Positions 10,257 through 21,839 of a stretch of 64,000 bases of DNA are shown in pieces (the first letter of the stretch is position 1; every line of letters starts with the position of its first letter). Source of the DNA: Ancistrus triradiatus. Lineage: Eukaryota > Chordata > Actinopteri > Siluriformes > Loricariidae. The notes beneath the pieces are model-generated. The model saw only the letters and a program-made list of their open reading frames with translations. It had not been told where the DNA came from and ran no database searches. The position numbers were made by a program, and so were the translations under genes. The stretch is taken from assembly GCA_025084515.1 (NCBI GenBank), contig JAJAGP010001653.1, positions 107,390 to 171,389 on the forward strand, read 5' to 3'.

Positions 10257-10972
10257 CATGGGTGTCCAAACTTTTTAAAATGAGAGCCAGATTGGACCAT
10301 GTCACAATAAGGGCCAGTGTCGCTTTTCAAAAACATTATTCATAAATTATTCAAAACATTTTGTTTAAAATTATAAAAAGTACAGAACAAGTAATATTTA
10401 TTTCACTACCGAATATAATTTTAGCGCAATAACTGCAGCAGAATGTGAAAAGAGTGAAAAATACTACAATTTACAGCAGATTACTTAGGCTTATTAAGAT
10501 TTTCTTATGATACTGCATCTGTAAAACATATCAAGTACTGTATCTTCTGTCAGTATTTCTCATGTAGTATTTTAGTACCCAGTTGCTATGCATTACCAGA
10601 CCTACAGAACTCAATAACAAAGCAATTCTCACATTTCTTAAGTCATATACCCAACTAACCTCAACAAAAAATGTGTTAATGTTCAAACCAGATGCTACAA
10701 CTTACCAGAAGAGACAGACCCCTAGAAACTAAAAGGGTGATGCTACACCCTTTCCTGCCTTGTATGCGTTAGGTCTGCAAAGTCAGTCAGTCTGGACCTC
10801 AAGCGTCTCTTATTTAAGCCATTTACATACTTCTGATACTGTCAATTGAAAGGAAAAATTGCAACCTTCTGGCAGGCCACTAGTAATGTATTCTTACGAG
10901 TGAAGCCGCGGGGCAATTAAACTCTGTCCGCGGGCCACATTTGGCCCTAGGGCCGGACTTTGGACACCCCTG
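10257..10972. mobile_element. Non-autonomous hAT-type element, 716 bp, with 8-bp target duplication
   Basis: Terminal inverted repeats: CATGGGTGTCCAAACTTTTT at the left; the right end inverted reads CAGGGGTGTCCAAAGTCCGG. The flanking 8-mers are CACTAGAC (10249-10256) and AACTAGAC (10973-10980), a 7 of 8 match, as expected for hAT insertion. The interior is AT-rich without a transposase frame. Confidence 0.85.
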
Positions 10973-11234
10973 AACTAGACACTATCTACAGTCATGAACA
11001 CAGCACAGGAATCTTTTTTTTTTCTTCTTGCATTTTGAATAATATGAGTTTTAATTGTAATCCCACATCTTCATAAGGGTGAAGACTCTGTACCTTACAG
11101 ACACCTGATAAAACTCAATTCGGTCTGACATACAATATCCATATCCATTCAAAAGCACCCTAATAAATACTCTTCATCAGGAGAAAGGTGAGAGAGAATG
11201 CACTCATATTCCTTGGTCTACAGGGTAACCATCT

Positions 11235-11437
11235 ACATTTACATTTACAGCATTTAGCAGACGCCCTTATCCAGAGCGACTTACAATTGGTACAGTCTTA
11301 CATTACAATCCAAGCAATTGTGGGTTAAGGGTCTTGCTCAAGGACCCAACAGTGGCAGCTTGGCAGAGGTGGGATTTGAACCCTGGACCTTCTGGTCCAT
11401 AGTCCTGTACCTTAACCGCTAGGCTACCACAGTCCCA
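11235..11437 (-). repeat. tRNA-derived SINE, close to full length
   Basis: One of the best copies. Minus-strand head GGGACTGTGGTAGCCTAGCG, B-box-like GGTTCAAATCCCACC, CCAACAGTGGCAGC-type body, then GTCGCTCTGGATAAGGGCG and the TAAATGTAAATG tail. It carries a small duplication (ACATTACAATCC) in the body. Confidence 0.9.
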
Positions 11438-11639
11438 TTTCTGCTACATTTTACAACGCAGCATTGTCTTAAGTCTACATTAAGCTTTCTGTCCCAGTAA
11501 TTACTTCGTTCAGCTTTAGTCATCCAGTCTCGGCCAGGTTATGGTAGCTGCAAAACTCCAGTGACCTGGGTGTGATCATTTCAACCAGCCCTGTTTGCAC
11601 TTTGGTATGTTCTTAACAGTGGCATTTCTAGAGTACTTG

Positions 11640-11770
11640 AAGTACTAGGGCATACACAGAATTTCGAGGTGCACCGATGTACCCCTCTGCTTGCCAATCA
11701 GTCATAGGGGAATGACACTAAATAGATTAAGTGATTTAACACTAAAGTGGAAGTTACTCTGCATTTTTAG
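11640..11770 (-). repeat. Copy of unnamed dispersed repeat (family X)
   Basis: Its reverse complement matches 53365-53505 over GCAGAGTAA..CACTTAATCTATTTA and ATGACTGATTGGCAAGCAG. Partial copies also occur near 24515 and 48295. No coding capacity. Confidence 0.6.
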
Positions 11771-12879
11771 TAATCGTATTAATTAATATATAGCTATGAG
11801 CTTTCATTACCTTGCTTGCAGCGTGGCTCATTTTCTTCTTAATATTTGCAGATGTCTATTTTTTATTTACATTGCCTTTTTTAGTTGTTTACACTCTATC
11901 CTGGATATAGATTACAAAGTAAATACAAGGACACTGAATGTCTACATTTTTCTTCTTCTAAAAAAAAAAAAAAAGCAGAAATGTTGAGACTGCCCAAAAG
12001 GCAAAACACTGGAAAAGACAAAAGTCTTAGTGTCACAGTGTCAAAAGTCACAGTGAAGGAGTTCAGTGTAAAGGTCTGTGGATGGGAGTCAATACCTGAT
12101 GGTATGATTTTTTTTCTATTCAGTTAGCAGGAGAAAATGTGATTCTTAAAGGAATGCTTTAGCCAAAATGCACGTTTCCCCCTCTACCCTGGTCTATGCT
12201 ACATGCGCTGTAGTTCTGAGAACTGTTTCAAACTTCTGAACGGCCATAGTATTTGTTATCAGAAGAAGGTTTTAGCTCTCCACATTCTGTGTCTCCATCT
12301 ACTAATACAGGTAGGGTGAATAGATGGAAGCCCAGAATGTGGCGTTCAAACAAAATGTGAGTATGCTTCAACAGAAAGGTAGCAGTCCTAGGCATAAGAT
12401 CAATCTGGAGAGTTGGGCAAGCTTCTTTAAAAATGACAACTAAAGTTATTCTACATTCACAAGCTGAAGCCAAATCTTCTGCAACTTTTTATATTACACC
12501 AGGGCACAAAACTAAAAAACAGCATCTGCAGGTGGCAATGGGGATAAAGCTGCGAAGAAACCCTAAAATAACCTATTTAAAATACAAGCTTTCTTGCTTT
12601 GTCCCTCTTTAAATGTTACTTAATGTTAGATGATTAATTACACATTACATATTATTGTATTTCAGTGTACAGTGACATCAGCACTTAGGATTTTAATGCT
12701 AAATAATGCCAGCAGACTCACTCATATTCTCTATTTCATAATGTTCATTATTTTATATATTATATGTACTGTTGCATCATATTATGTTATGATATTCTTC
12801 ATACTGTTATATTCATCATCAGTCTATATTTAATATTATTTATATTTTCTTTAATGATGTTCTCTTATTTATGTCTATT
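11771..12879. other. Unique non-coding stretch
   Basis: AT-rich, with an A-homopolymer near 11961. Short frames give no domain. The part from about 12690 (AAATAATGCCAGCAGACTC) resembles 53895-53940 and is probably the upstream portion of the retroposon that follows. Confidence 0.45.
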
Positions 12880-13190
12880 TTCTATTTTATTTTTGTATTT
12901 AGCTTTTGTGTATTTGAACTATTAAAGTAAATGTATTTAGGTAACTATATTTAGTTAAGTTTATTTCTTACATGTATCATCTAGGCGGCTCAAGGAGGTT
13001 CGGTTCCTTTTTGAGTCTTGGTCCCAACAAAGTTTCTTCCTTATAACATTTAGGGAGCTTTTCCTTGCCACTGTCATGCTAGGCTTACTCAGTTGGGGCT
13101 GTGGGACTAGATCGTTTTAAAGCTGCTTTGAGACAATGCTGCGTTGTAAATCGTGCTATAGAAATAAATTTGAATTGATGTTTTAACAGG
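12880..13190 (+). repeat. Short retroposon copy with leader and tail
   Basis: AT-rich leader, GGTTCGGTTCCTTTTTGAGT, GAGCTTTTCCTTGCCACTG, GCTGCTTTGAGACAATGCTG and tail GTGCTATAGAAATAAATTTG. It ends in TTGAATTGA. Confidence 0.75.
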
Positions 13191-13455
13191 AACAGACCTT
13201 AAAAGATCCCAGTTCTTCCTCCAGGGGGCCATTGGGAACATCGTGAGCTGAAACTGATCATCATCACATTTCCTCTTTGCTCATATTTCAAAAAACCTCT
13301 TCATTCAAGTCAGTTTTTGTAATTGTTGGTGTTTTTCGTCTTGGAAATCTGATATCCTCCCATTTGAAGATGTCTGTTTTCAAAATGAGCATATAAAAAG
13401 GTGAATCACAGACAGAGTGGCACAGAGAGACTTCATATTTCCAACATCTGTATGT

Positions 13456-13545
13456 GGGACTGTGGTTGCTCAGTGGTTAAGGTACTGGAGTATGGACCAG
13501 GATTCAAATCCCACTTCTCTCAGTCTACCATTGTTACCATTGTTT
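13456..13545 (+). repeat. SINE head fragment
   Basis: GGGACTGTGGTTGCTCAGTG, GTTAAGGTACTGGAGTATGG and ATTCAAATCCCAC correspond to the tRNA-like head. The copy is interrupted after about 90 bases. Confidence 0.7.
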
Positions 13546-13677
13546 GGTCAACATCTGCTGCCTGACTCACTGTATGGAATACTTCCACAGATAGCATGAA
13601 CCCATACAGTAGATTAAACTCTAACTCTTATACCAAATCAGAGATATGCATGTATGGCACTGTATATAGCCTGTATA

Positions 13678-13849
13678 TGAAGCCTAGCGGTTAAGGTACT
13701 GGACACTGGACCAATAGGTCCAGGGTTCAAATCCCACCTCTGCCAAGCTGCCACTGTTGGGTCCTTGAGCAAGACCTTTAACCCACCATTGCTTGGATTG
13801 TAAGACTGTATCTGGATAAGGGCTTCTACTAAATGCTGCAAATGTAACA
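13678..13849 (+). repeat. tRNA-derived SINE, 5' clipped
   Basis: Starts at AGCCTAGCGGTTAAGG, keeps GGTTCAAATCCCACC, and ends GGATAAGGGCTTCTACTAAA and AAATGTAA. About 20 bases before the tail block are missing. Confidence 0.85.
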
Positions 13850-14965
13850 GTATGACCTTGTGTTAGCCATCACAAGCTGAAACATCAGCTGAACATCAGC
13901 TGTGGTCCATAAATAAAAAAAGAAAAGTTCAGACCCCAAACAGGTCGACCGCAATTAAGAACGTACACAATTCATTGGCTGAATCATCACTTTAAGCACC
14001 TCAGTTCCAATAGAATCAAGCTGTTTTAGTCTCCGTGCTTGCCAAAATGTCTGATTCCTCCTCTGCCTCCCCTTCATGAGTGACTAACTAGAACACACAT
14101 TAACTGGAGCTGTTAAATCGATGGGGTTTCCACAGAGAAACCAAAAGCTGAACGAACAAAAGCGTCTCTTTAGCACTTAGCATGCTCCAGCGTGGCCAGG
14201 CATCCTCACTGGCACACGCTAATATTAGCCGAGGGAGGACAGGGGACGTCGTTAGAGAACGCAGTGTCTCTGTCCACCTCGTTAAAGATCAAGCTAATTG
14301 AATTCCGCTAATTAGCTGCGTACACTTTTGGCAGATTTGCTGGCTGGTACTACAAATGTGATGAGAAGGGGAAACGTCCTGGTGCGTCTGAAACCACAGA
14401 AACACGGAGGTGCAAAGCCATCGCAGGCCCCGGAGGCTCTCCGTGTGGCTGATATAGGTTAAAGGAGGTGCTCATGCTCGGCGATAGGGAGCAGGCCGTG
14501 GAATTTAAATTCTGATGACATTTACTGTCAGGGAGTGTTAGTGTGCCCATGTCCTTCTTAGCCTGAGCATGAGGATTATTCAGCACGGCTGGGCCTCAGG
14601 GTTAGAGAAAAACACACACACTCTTACACTAACTCTCCATTTCTCTCTCTTTACATTACTCCATCTTTATCTCCAATTTCACTCATAAATATCGTTAGCT
14701 AACTGTAGTTTTAGAACGTGGTTTGAGGCCCTGCTTCTTTTTAATTAAGATGGATTACAGATTACAGCAAATTGCACAAACAAGCCAGATGCTTTAATCT
14801 ATTGATTATTTACACTGACTCATTTAGCACATTGTTGTGCAAACAGCTACATAAGGAGGCTGTACATTTTCATAATTTGAAAGACTACGGCTATGAGAAC
14901 ACTTTCATACAGTGCTAAAAAGGTTGTTGCCTGGCTAAAAGGGATCGCTTCATATAAAGAGCTAC
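13850..14965. other. Unique non-coding sequence, candidate conserved block 14040-14600
   Basis: GC-richer than its flanks and repeat-free. It contains ATCAAGCTAATTGAATTCC followed by GCTAATTAGCTGCG, with palindromic homeodomain-type cores, near 14289-14320. No exon is supported. Regulatory function is inference from composition and motif content only. Confidence 0.4.
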
Positions 14966-15260
14966 ACTATATGGACACCCCTTCTAATTGAGCTCTGCTA
15001 TTTCAGCAACACTCACTTGTAACACATTCACAATATAAAGCAGACATTTCTGGACTCTCCATAGACAAACAGTGGCAGTAGAATAAGTTGTACTGATTTC
15101 CCAGTGACTCTCAATATGACAATTTCCGCTTCCAACACTTCAGTTCAACTTTCTGCCCTGCTATCCTTAAACAAAGTCCACAGAGAATGGGTTTGCCAAC
15201 TTTGATTGAGAACTTGGCTGGCTTGCACAGAACTTTGACATCGCCTCCATTGGTCACCTT
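14966..15260 (+). mobile_element. Tc1-type transposon relic (ACACTATATGGACA end)
   Basis: Begins ACACTATATGGACACCCC, a terminus I know from a widespread fish Tc1 family. It continues with degraded coding blocks: ATAGACAAACAGTGGCAGTA near the start region and GAACTTGGCTGGCTTGCACA, matching the Trp-Pro-Ala block before the catalytic Glu. Most of the coding region is deleted. Confidence 0.65.
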
Positions 15261-15432
15261 GAAAGTGCAGATGATTTACATCTCCATTAACATCTCACAA
15301 CACTGAACCATGTTAGTGTGTCTGCTCCAACATGGTAAATGTAAACGATACATCCGATTCAAGTCTGCTCCAGCATGGTTCCATTAAGTTAAATTCAACA
15401 TGGTGTGTCCCAGTTTCAATTCAGTCAGGAAC

Positions 15433-15592
15433 AACATTTACATTTACAACATTTAGCAGACGTCCTTATCCAGGAAGACTTACAAATGATACAGTCTTAC
15501 AATCCAAGCAATTGTGGGTTAAGGGTCTTGCCCAAGGACCCAGAGGTGGGGTTTGAACCCTGGACCTTCTGGTCCAGAGTCCAGTAACTTAA
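15433..15592 (-). repeat. tRNA-derived SINE, internally shortened
   Basis: ACATTTACATTTACAACATT tail to CCAGAGTCCAGTAACTTAAC. The B-box-like block is present as GGGTTCAAACCCC. The CAACAGTGGCAGCTTGG segment and the extreme head are missing. Confidence 0.85.
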
Positions 15593-16164
15593 CTGTGCAT
15601 ACCAGTGCAGAACTTTGAAATTCTTAAGTTTACCTTTAAAGAGACACTGCACATACAATTCCCCGTGTGAACATCCACATCCTGCATGAGTGTTGTGCAG
15701 TTAATTCTTGAGTTAAAGCATATTAGACAAGGCCTGAACTCAGTCTGCCTGCTAGCAATGGCATGACCTTGAATGAGTAATGCTGCTGCATGGAGCACAT
15801 AGAGCTACAAGCCTGAGCCTTCAGCTTAATCGCAACCATTTTCAAATGTAAAAGAGGAGAATTAGTTAATTACACCGCTCCCACAATACTGCACTGAACT
15901 CACATAGCACCGGTCTTGAATTAAACACATTTGCATACTACGGATGGAAGAGCTGAATGGTTTATGCTCAGATCAGAGGTATGGGTAGTATTACAATAAA
16001 ATAAATCACTGTAAACGTGGTGATGTAAAACAAGACTCACTTGACGCCTACGAATGTCTTCCTGTGAAAAGTACAATTTTAGCCAGTTAACTAGCTGACT
16101 ATTTTTATTTATATGTAACCTACATCAATTATTACAAAAGTCATTCAGAATATCACATTGTCAA
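15593..16164. other. Non-coding stretch, nothing recognised
   Basis: No repeat match inside the window and no coding signature; composition is ordinary for the region. Confidence 0.5.
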
Positions 16165-16230
16165 CTGAGGCTTATCTAAGCTACCCAAGGAGGTTGGGTC
16201 CTTTTTCGAGTTTTGTTTCTATTATTATTA
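16165..16230 (+). repeat. Short retroposon, 5' part, split by a SINE
   Basis: CTAAGCTACCCAAGGAGGTT and GGGTCCTTTTTCGAGTTTTG are the first part of the retroposon block. It resumes at 16421 with TCTTCCTTGTAATATTTAGG. Confidence 0.75.
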
Positions 16231-16420
16231 TTTTACAGCATTTAGCAGATTCCCTTATCCAGAGCAACTTGCAGCTGGCACAGTGTCATAATCCAAGCTG
16301 TTGTGGATTAAGGATCTTGCTCAAGGACCTAATAATGGCAGCTTGGCAGAGATAGGATTTGAATATTGGACCTCCTGGTTCATAGTCCAGTATGTTAACC
16401 ACTAGGCCACCACAGTCCCA
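16231..16420 (-). repeat. tRNA-derived SINE nested in a short retroposon
   Basis: TTTACAGCATTTAGCAGATT to CCACCACAGTCCCA. It sits exactly between the two parts of the retroposon block, so the SINE is younger than its host. It is diverged in the B-box (GATTTGAATATTGG on the plus strand). Confidence 0.85.
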
Positions 16421-16574
16421 GTCTTCCTTGTAATATTTAGGGAGTTTTTCCTTGCCCAAATTGAGTTTTTCAATTTGGGCTTGGGCTTAGATATTAGAAG
16501 ATAATTAATAATATGAAGAATAATGTAAAGACAAAGCTCTATTGTAAAAAGCACTATAGAAATAAATTTGACTT
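16421..16574 (+). repeat. Short retroposon, 3' part, after SINE interruption
   Basis: TTTAGGGAGTTTTTCCTTGC through AAAGCACTATAGAAATAAAT and TTGACTTTG. It includes a local inverted doublet (CAAATTGAG..CAATTTGG) near 16458-16480. Confidence 0.75.
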
Positions 16575-16576
16575 TG

Positions 16577-16777
16577 CACATTTACAGCATTTAGCAGACG
16601 CCCTTATCCAGAGCGACTAAACAATTGATGCGATTACAAATCTTACAATCCAAGAAATTGTGGTTTAATGGCCTTTCTCAAGGACCCAACAGTGGCAGCT
16701 TGGCAGAGGTGGGATTTGACCCCTGGACCTTTTGGTCCAAAGTCCATTACCCTAACTGCTAGGCTACCACAGTCCAC
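16577..16777 (-). repeat. tRNA-derived SINE
   Basis: Directly follows the retroposon tail. CATTTACAGCATTTAGCAGA to GCTAGGCTACCACAGTCC. Nearly full length; the B-box-like region reads GGATTTGACCCCTGG on the plus strand. Confidence 0.88.
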
Positions 16778-16940
16778 CACAGTTTGCTAGATGCTGGTGT
16801 GGCTAATGTACACAACAAGCTGCAAAGGATATATTTCATTATATGTCAGAGTAGTAATCAAATCAATTAGAAGTGCTTTTGACATAATGAAACTTTATAT
16901 GTATGAATGTAAAAGCCCAATGAAAGTCAGACTCATCAAA

Positions 16941-17132
16941 AGGTACACTGCCCAAAAGTAGCCTCTGATAGCTTTTTTTTTTAGACAGTGGTGGAAGCAA
17001 TTTTACGCCCTCTTGTGGCAAGACCCAGTGTCTAATCAGACCACACCTGTAATCATTTACATATCTGCCTAAGACAGGACTGCATGTAATCTGACATTTC
17101 TATTTGCTTGTGTTTTTTTTGTCAATGAGTGT
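16941..17132 (+). mobile_element. Solo right end of a Tc1-type element (family D)
   Basis: AGGTACACTGCCCAAAAGTA through ATATCTGCCTAAGACAGGAC to TTTTTTTTGTCAATGAGTG. It matches the right end of the fuller element at 34318-34484. No transposase remains on its left. Confidence 0.75.
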
Positions 17133-17190
17133 GCTTGTCTATTCTGGTCATAGAACAATACAGAAAAATAGGGCTTTAAGCTCCATGCAG

Positions 17191-17240
<50 letters not shown>
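17191..17240. repeat. CA microsatellite
   Basis: About 24 uninterrupted CA units. Cys-Val reading frames across it on the minus strand are artefacts. Confidence 0.97.
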
Positions 17241-17242
<2 letters not shown>

Positions 17243-17517
17243 GTCACAATGACAGCTCTTTGGGAAATTAAGCAAGACTGCACAGAGCACATGTCATATA
17301 TCATACACTCACAGTGTACCCACTCTTCTTCCTGCCAGCCACCAATCTGCACTCCCCCATCATGCACTGGGGTTGTGGGAGGGACACAACTAAATGCCTA
17401 ACAGCTCTTACATTTAAGCCTGTTTTTCCCTGCCTTATAACAATATACACACAGGCGTAATCTGCATTGTGGAATTTAAACACATTACCATATTGCCCTG
17501 GCAGATAGCCATGAGTG
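17241..17517. other. Unique sequence between CA repeats
   Basis: No element or exon recognised. Confidence 0.5.
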
Positions 17518-17577
17518 CACACACACACACACACACACACACACCCACACCACACACACACACACACACACACACAG
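17518..17577. repeat. Interrupted CA microsatellite
   Basis: CA units with two CCAC interruptions near 17545-17552. Confidence 0.95.
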
Positions 17578-17837
17578 TGCAGGGAGGAGAGAGGTTCAGG
17601 AAACACGTCCTCACTAAACCATCTGCTAAACACGGAATGTGAAATAAATAAATATGCAAAAAAGAAATAAATAAATATTGAAGAAACAAACAAACAGTGC
17701 AATTAACACATTCGGAAACAGTACAGGTGAGGCACAAACACTGGCACGATAATGTGACATTTTGCAAAGTTTTACAAACAACTGAAGTTTTTCCATGTCT
17801 CACCATTTATTTTGTTATTCTAAATAAATTCCACATA

Positions 17838-17965
17838 TTCATTCATTCATTTTGTTATCTGCTTAATCCTGGTCAGGGTAGCGGGAAAGCAGGTGCCTGG
17901 CCGGTGGCTCAGGGTGCAAGGCTGGAATAACCCTAGACAGAGCACCAGTCCATCGTAGGGCACAC
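17838..17965 (-). repeat. Dispersed repeat related to 6946-7190
   Basis: ATTCATTCATTTTGTTATC, then GGTGCCTGGCCGGTGGCTC, CAAGGCTGGAATAACCC and ACCAGTCCATCGTAGGGCAC match the first half of the copy at 6950-7060. Truncated after a short CA run. Confidence 0.6.
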
Positions 17966-18391
17966 ACACACAAAGGGCACTTTACCATATATCATCTTCA
18001 TTTCTTTTTATTAATAAATTATAAGACTATGTAATTTTATTAATATTCTTGCTGAGGACAGGTGTTATGGTAAAGTGTGCTCATGGAATCTGTTGGCTAC
18101 ACCACTCCCTTAAACTTCTCTTGTGAAAACATGTATTCCCACAGTCAAACCTGCTATCTGATCTGCTGACTAATGCCATAACTAGCTATCCATACCACTA
18201 ACCCACCATACTAAATGCTGATTAGGATGGTAACAGCAGTAGACAGCACTCTGAAAGCCCTCCTATCTCTCCCTACACCCCTTGATTTTGTGTTATTCAG
18301 TGGTAGTTATGTGAAAGTGGTTGTTTATTTCATAGTGTGTATCACTAGTGAGACAATAGTAAACGTGCTCGCTCGTGCACATGCACATAGC
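17966..18391. other. Non-coding stretch, nothing recognised
   Basis: AT-rich; the frame at 18215-18424 overlaps the repeat that follows and shows no domain. Confidence 0.5.
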
Positions 18392-18533
18392 ACAGGGAGT
18401 TTTTCCTTGCCACTGTCACCCTAGGCTTGCTCAATTTGGGATTGGACGTAGTTATTAGGAGATAATCTAAACTTGTAAAGTTGCTTTGAGACAATGCTCC
18501 ATTGTAAAAAGCGCTATATAAATAGATCTGACA
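18392..18533 (+). repeat. Short retroposon, 3' part with intact tail
   Basis: GGGAGTTTTTCCTTGCCACT, GCTTTGAGACAATGCTCCAT and AAGCGCTATATAAATAG. 5'-truncated at CACAGGG, as expected for target-primed insertion. Confidence 0.8.
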
Positions 18534-19025
18534 TAGTGGTACACATGCTGAAGAGAAGGCACTGAAGCTGGCACAGTCCACAGGTAATACATAGGCTGTT
18601 AAGCGGACCAATCAGATACTCCCCTATAACTATATCATGGTGACATTATAGAAAGTAGGTGGGATTTTGAATAGAGGTCCCTGAATAGGGATTTCCCGTA
18701 GGAAATAATAGGTATTGATTTTCATCATACAAGAATAAAAAGAATAAAATTGAAAAAATTAGTTTGTAATTCACTTCACATTCATTATCATTTACTATAC
18801 ATTGTATATTGTTAAATAATATTACATCATTTTTTTTGAAAGAATAACATTAAAATTGTTTTTATTATTATTTTATAGTCTTAGTCAAACTATGGGAAAT
18901 TTAACTTTTGCCAGCAAATGGTGATGATTCTGTTTCCCTTCTTCTCTCAAACTTAATCACCACAAAGTCACCTGAATATAACCAACAACATACATTCTTC
19001 CATTTATATTATTCAGTGTGAAAGC

Positions 19026-19026
<1 letters not shown>
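18534..19026. other. AT-rich non-coding stretch
   Basis: No recognisable element. It leads into the AAT microsatellite. Confidence 0.5.
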
Positions 19027-19078
<52 letters not shown>

Positions 19079-19079
19079 T
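19027..19079. repeat. AAT microsatellite
   Basis: About 17 perfect ATA/AAT units. Confidence 0.97.
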
Positions 19080-21099
19080 CCAGATTTTGCGGACATGGTA
19101 AAGTGAGTGTGGAAAAATGCACAGTTGCAATCCTAACATCAGACTATTCAAAATAAAATGTGTTCATTGATTGGTTACTGAATGAGAAGAGCAGTAACTT
19201 GCTTCTCCCTCTTAGCCAATCTGAGTGCAGATTTTATTTAGGCATGTAGACGAGTGATTGATATATTCTGTTTGAATGGATTATTGATATTCAATAATTG
19301 GCTGGTCTCTACAGTTTAAAACAGGAAACAGGAAAGATGAGGTCTGGACTGAGAAGAGACCGAGGCTGCTCATTTATGGTCTTGAGATCGGACTCGAGTA
19401 CTACAACGTGATACATCTGAAATCTGGCCAAAATACGAAAAAAGTTCCTTTTAAAAGTACTTAAAAAGTAATTGTTTAATTGAAAGATCTCATTGACTCA
19501 GCTTCCAGTGGCGATTCAGTGATTATATGCATTGGACTACTAATCAAACAACTCTACCAACTCACCATTGGAAAGACTTAATTTGATCAGGAACAAATTA
19601 TAAAAACAAAACATTAAATAGAACAGTTGTACCAATTCAACATCCAGCTCAAAACAATACTTAATAATGAGGAAAAGAGTTTTGGTTGTTAGTTCCTCTT
19701 GGGGAATCTTCAAAATCTTTAGAGAACTTTTACAACAATAAAGGTACAAAGCACACCGGCTTAAGACGAAATAAGCAGAGCTGGTTTGACCTTAAAGTGG
19801 TAACTACCCAAAGCCTAGAGAAGCTTATAGTTCTGTGCCGTGCATAACGTTCTCTGAGAACAAGGAGCTCCCTTCAGACCTCGGCTTCCTCATGAACAGA
19901 ACAAGATACAGATTCATGAAATGGCATTTGATTTGCAATTACGTACTGTACAAGACCAGGGATTCATGGTGGATACTCAGCTTCACACCACTGGTTCTGT
20001 CTAGCTGTTGATTTCCAGCAAATTACTTGGAGTAAGGTAATTTCCCACAAGTGTGTGTGGGTGTCCAATAATCCAATACCACGGGCTGAGCCTGGTCTAC
20101 CTTCTATAGTGGGGCTTCATAAGAAATGGGACGTTTCCCGCCATTTTAACACGTGAAATTCAGGCCTGGCATAATAACGTGCAATACTTGCTCGCTGAAA
20201 TTCCAATCTTAACAAGTTTCTTCTTTACATTTTCACATATATTCCCTTTGACGGTTCCTGATTATATCACTGGCATGGTGTCTGTGACATGGCTCAGACC
20301 ATCCAAGTGGGCAGTTTTGAGATGCATATAGATTAGTCTGGTGTAGCTCATGTTCTGTCTTCCTGTGTGGAACTCTACATCACATTCGATAAAAGGATGG
20401 AGGGATGAATGAATGGATGGATACATGGACGTGGTCTCTGTACGACCAGATGTGTGAGATTCCCCAATGCATTATGGATCCAGCGCTATCAAATTCATTA
20501 GTGTAAAAAGACTTGTGACGTTTGTAGCACAAGTCAGTTATTTTGAGCGAGTCAAGGGTTGCCTAATGGTCTGTGTTACATTTTAAAGCTTTCTACATTG
20601 AGAAAGAAGAAACTGATTTGTACATAATTACAGACGCCTCCTCCCATCCTGTAATGGATCTGCATAGTGCAATAATGGATCTTCAGTCAGTTCAGTCTGT
20701 TTGCGGGAAAATCTGTTTCTCAGCGCACAAGAACGCATCCCAGAAGATAACGCCGCCTCGTTTACACCGACTAACTGATGCAGATTGCTCTCAGATAGCT
20801 TTCATTTGGGGTTTGTAAGGAGCGCAAACAGATTAGCGCAAAGTAAGCTTGTGATCTGTGTTTTGAAAAGGTGGCTAGAGCTACAAAGATCTTAAGGCTC
20901 TAAAGAGAGCAGTGAGAAAGAGACAATTCCCGAACAATGACAGATTAAAATGTGCTGCGTCCAAACAACACAAAGGCTGAAATGCAATTTTAAAATAAGC
21001 TGATTGATTCAGTTGTTACCAAATGTTTTATATAAAACAGTTCTAGTGTATTAATGAAAATGTTGCAGTAATGTGTAATGTTGAAATATAGTTCGAAAA
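19080..21099. other. Unique non-coding sequence, candidate conserved blocks near 19830-20000 and 20440-20960
   Basis: No transposon or SINE is recognised except a faint tRNA-like head at 19505-19560. The 20573-20818 open frame lacks any domain. The segments listed are GC-balanced and repeat-free. I see no promoter or exon that I can defend. Confidence 0.4.
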
Positions 21100-21454
21100 T
21101 AGTCAGAAATAGCCTTTGTAGTAAACACTACATGAAAATTAGGAATATTTCCTTCCATTTAATTGAAATAAAAGAAATGTGACATTTTTTTTCTTTTTAA
21201 GTTCAGTTTTTACAGCAGATCATTGACATTTACCTTCATTTTTGTAATGAAAAAGTACAAAAATAGCTCGAATGTAACTCTCTAAATGATGCTGTCTTAC
21301 AAAAAGTACATGATAAAAATAAAATTACACCTGGCCATCATAATACGTAAAAAGACACTAACACATAACTAACCTTAAAGCCTAGGTGCCATGTATTTTA
21401 TATATACTTCTTGTTTTTTCCACGAATGCCTCAGTTAAGTTGTCATAAAAAAAA

Positions 21455-21516
<62 letters not shown>

Positions 21517-21760
21517 ATATATACACATACATATACACACATACATACATGTAAATGATGCAAGTGTGCATCATTTAGAGAGTCACATTCAAGCTATTTT
21601 TGTACTTTTACATTACAAAAAGGAAGGTAAATGTGAATTATCTGCTAAAAATAACTGAAATTAAAAACAAAAATGGATTTCAGTGCACATTTATTTTATT
21701 TCAGTTATATTTGAAAGCAATATTTCTAATTTTCATATAGTGTTTATTAAAACAACTAAG
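21100..21760. repeat. Long foldback with a TA-repeat loop
   Basis: The left arm (about 21100-21300) and right arm (about 21550-21760) are inverted copies: AAACACTACATGAAAATTAG faces CTAATTTTCATATAGTGTTT, and AAGTACAAAAATAGCTCGAA faces TTCAAGCTATTTTTGTACTT. The loop holds the TA repeat. The arms are diverged by small indels. Probably a non-autonomous foldback DNA element. Confidence 0.8.
21456..21515. repeat. TA microsatellite
   Basis: About 30 AT/TA units with one C interruption near the end, inside the foldback loop. Confidence 0.97.
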
Positions 21761-21839
21761 CTTGTGGGCAAATAAACAAAGCACAAAATTTGGCCAATAT
21801 GACTCTGGCTTTGTGAGGAATTCTGGCCCATTAATTTCT

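Noticed and set aside
17069..17806. Minus-strand frames with long Cys-Val runs
   Set aside because: They are direct translations of CA microsatellites and have no domain outside the repeat.
18957..19151. Poly-Tyr minus-strand frame
   Set aside because: Translation of the AAT microsatellite.
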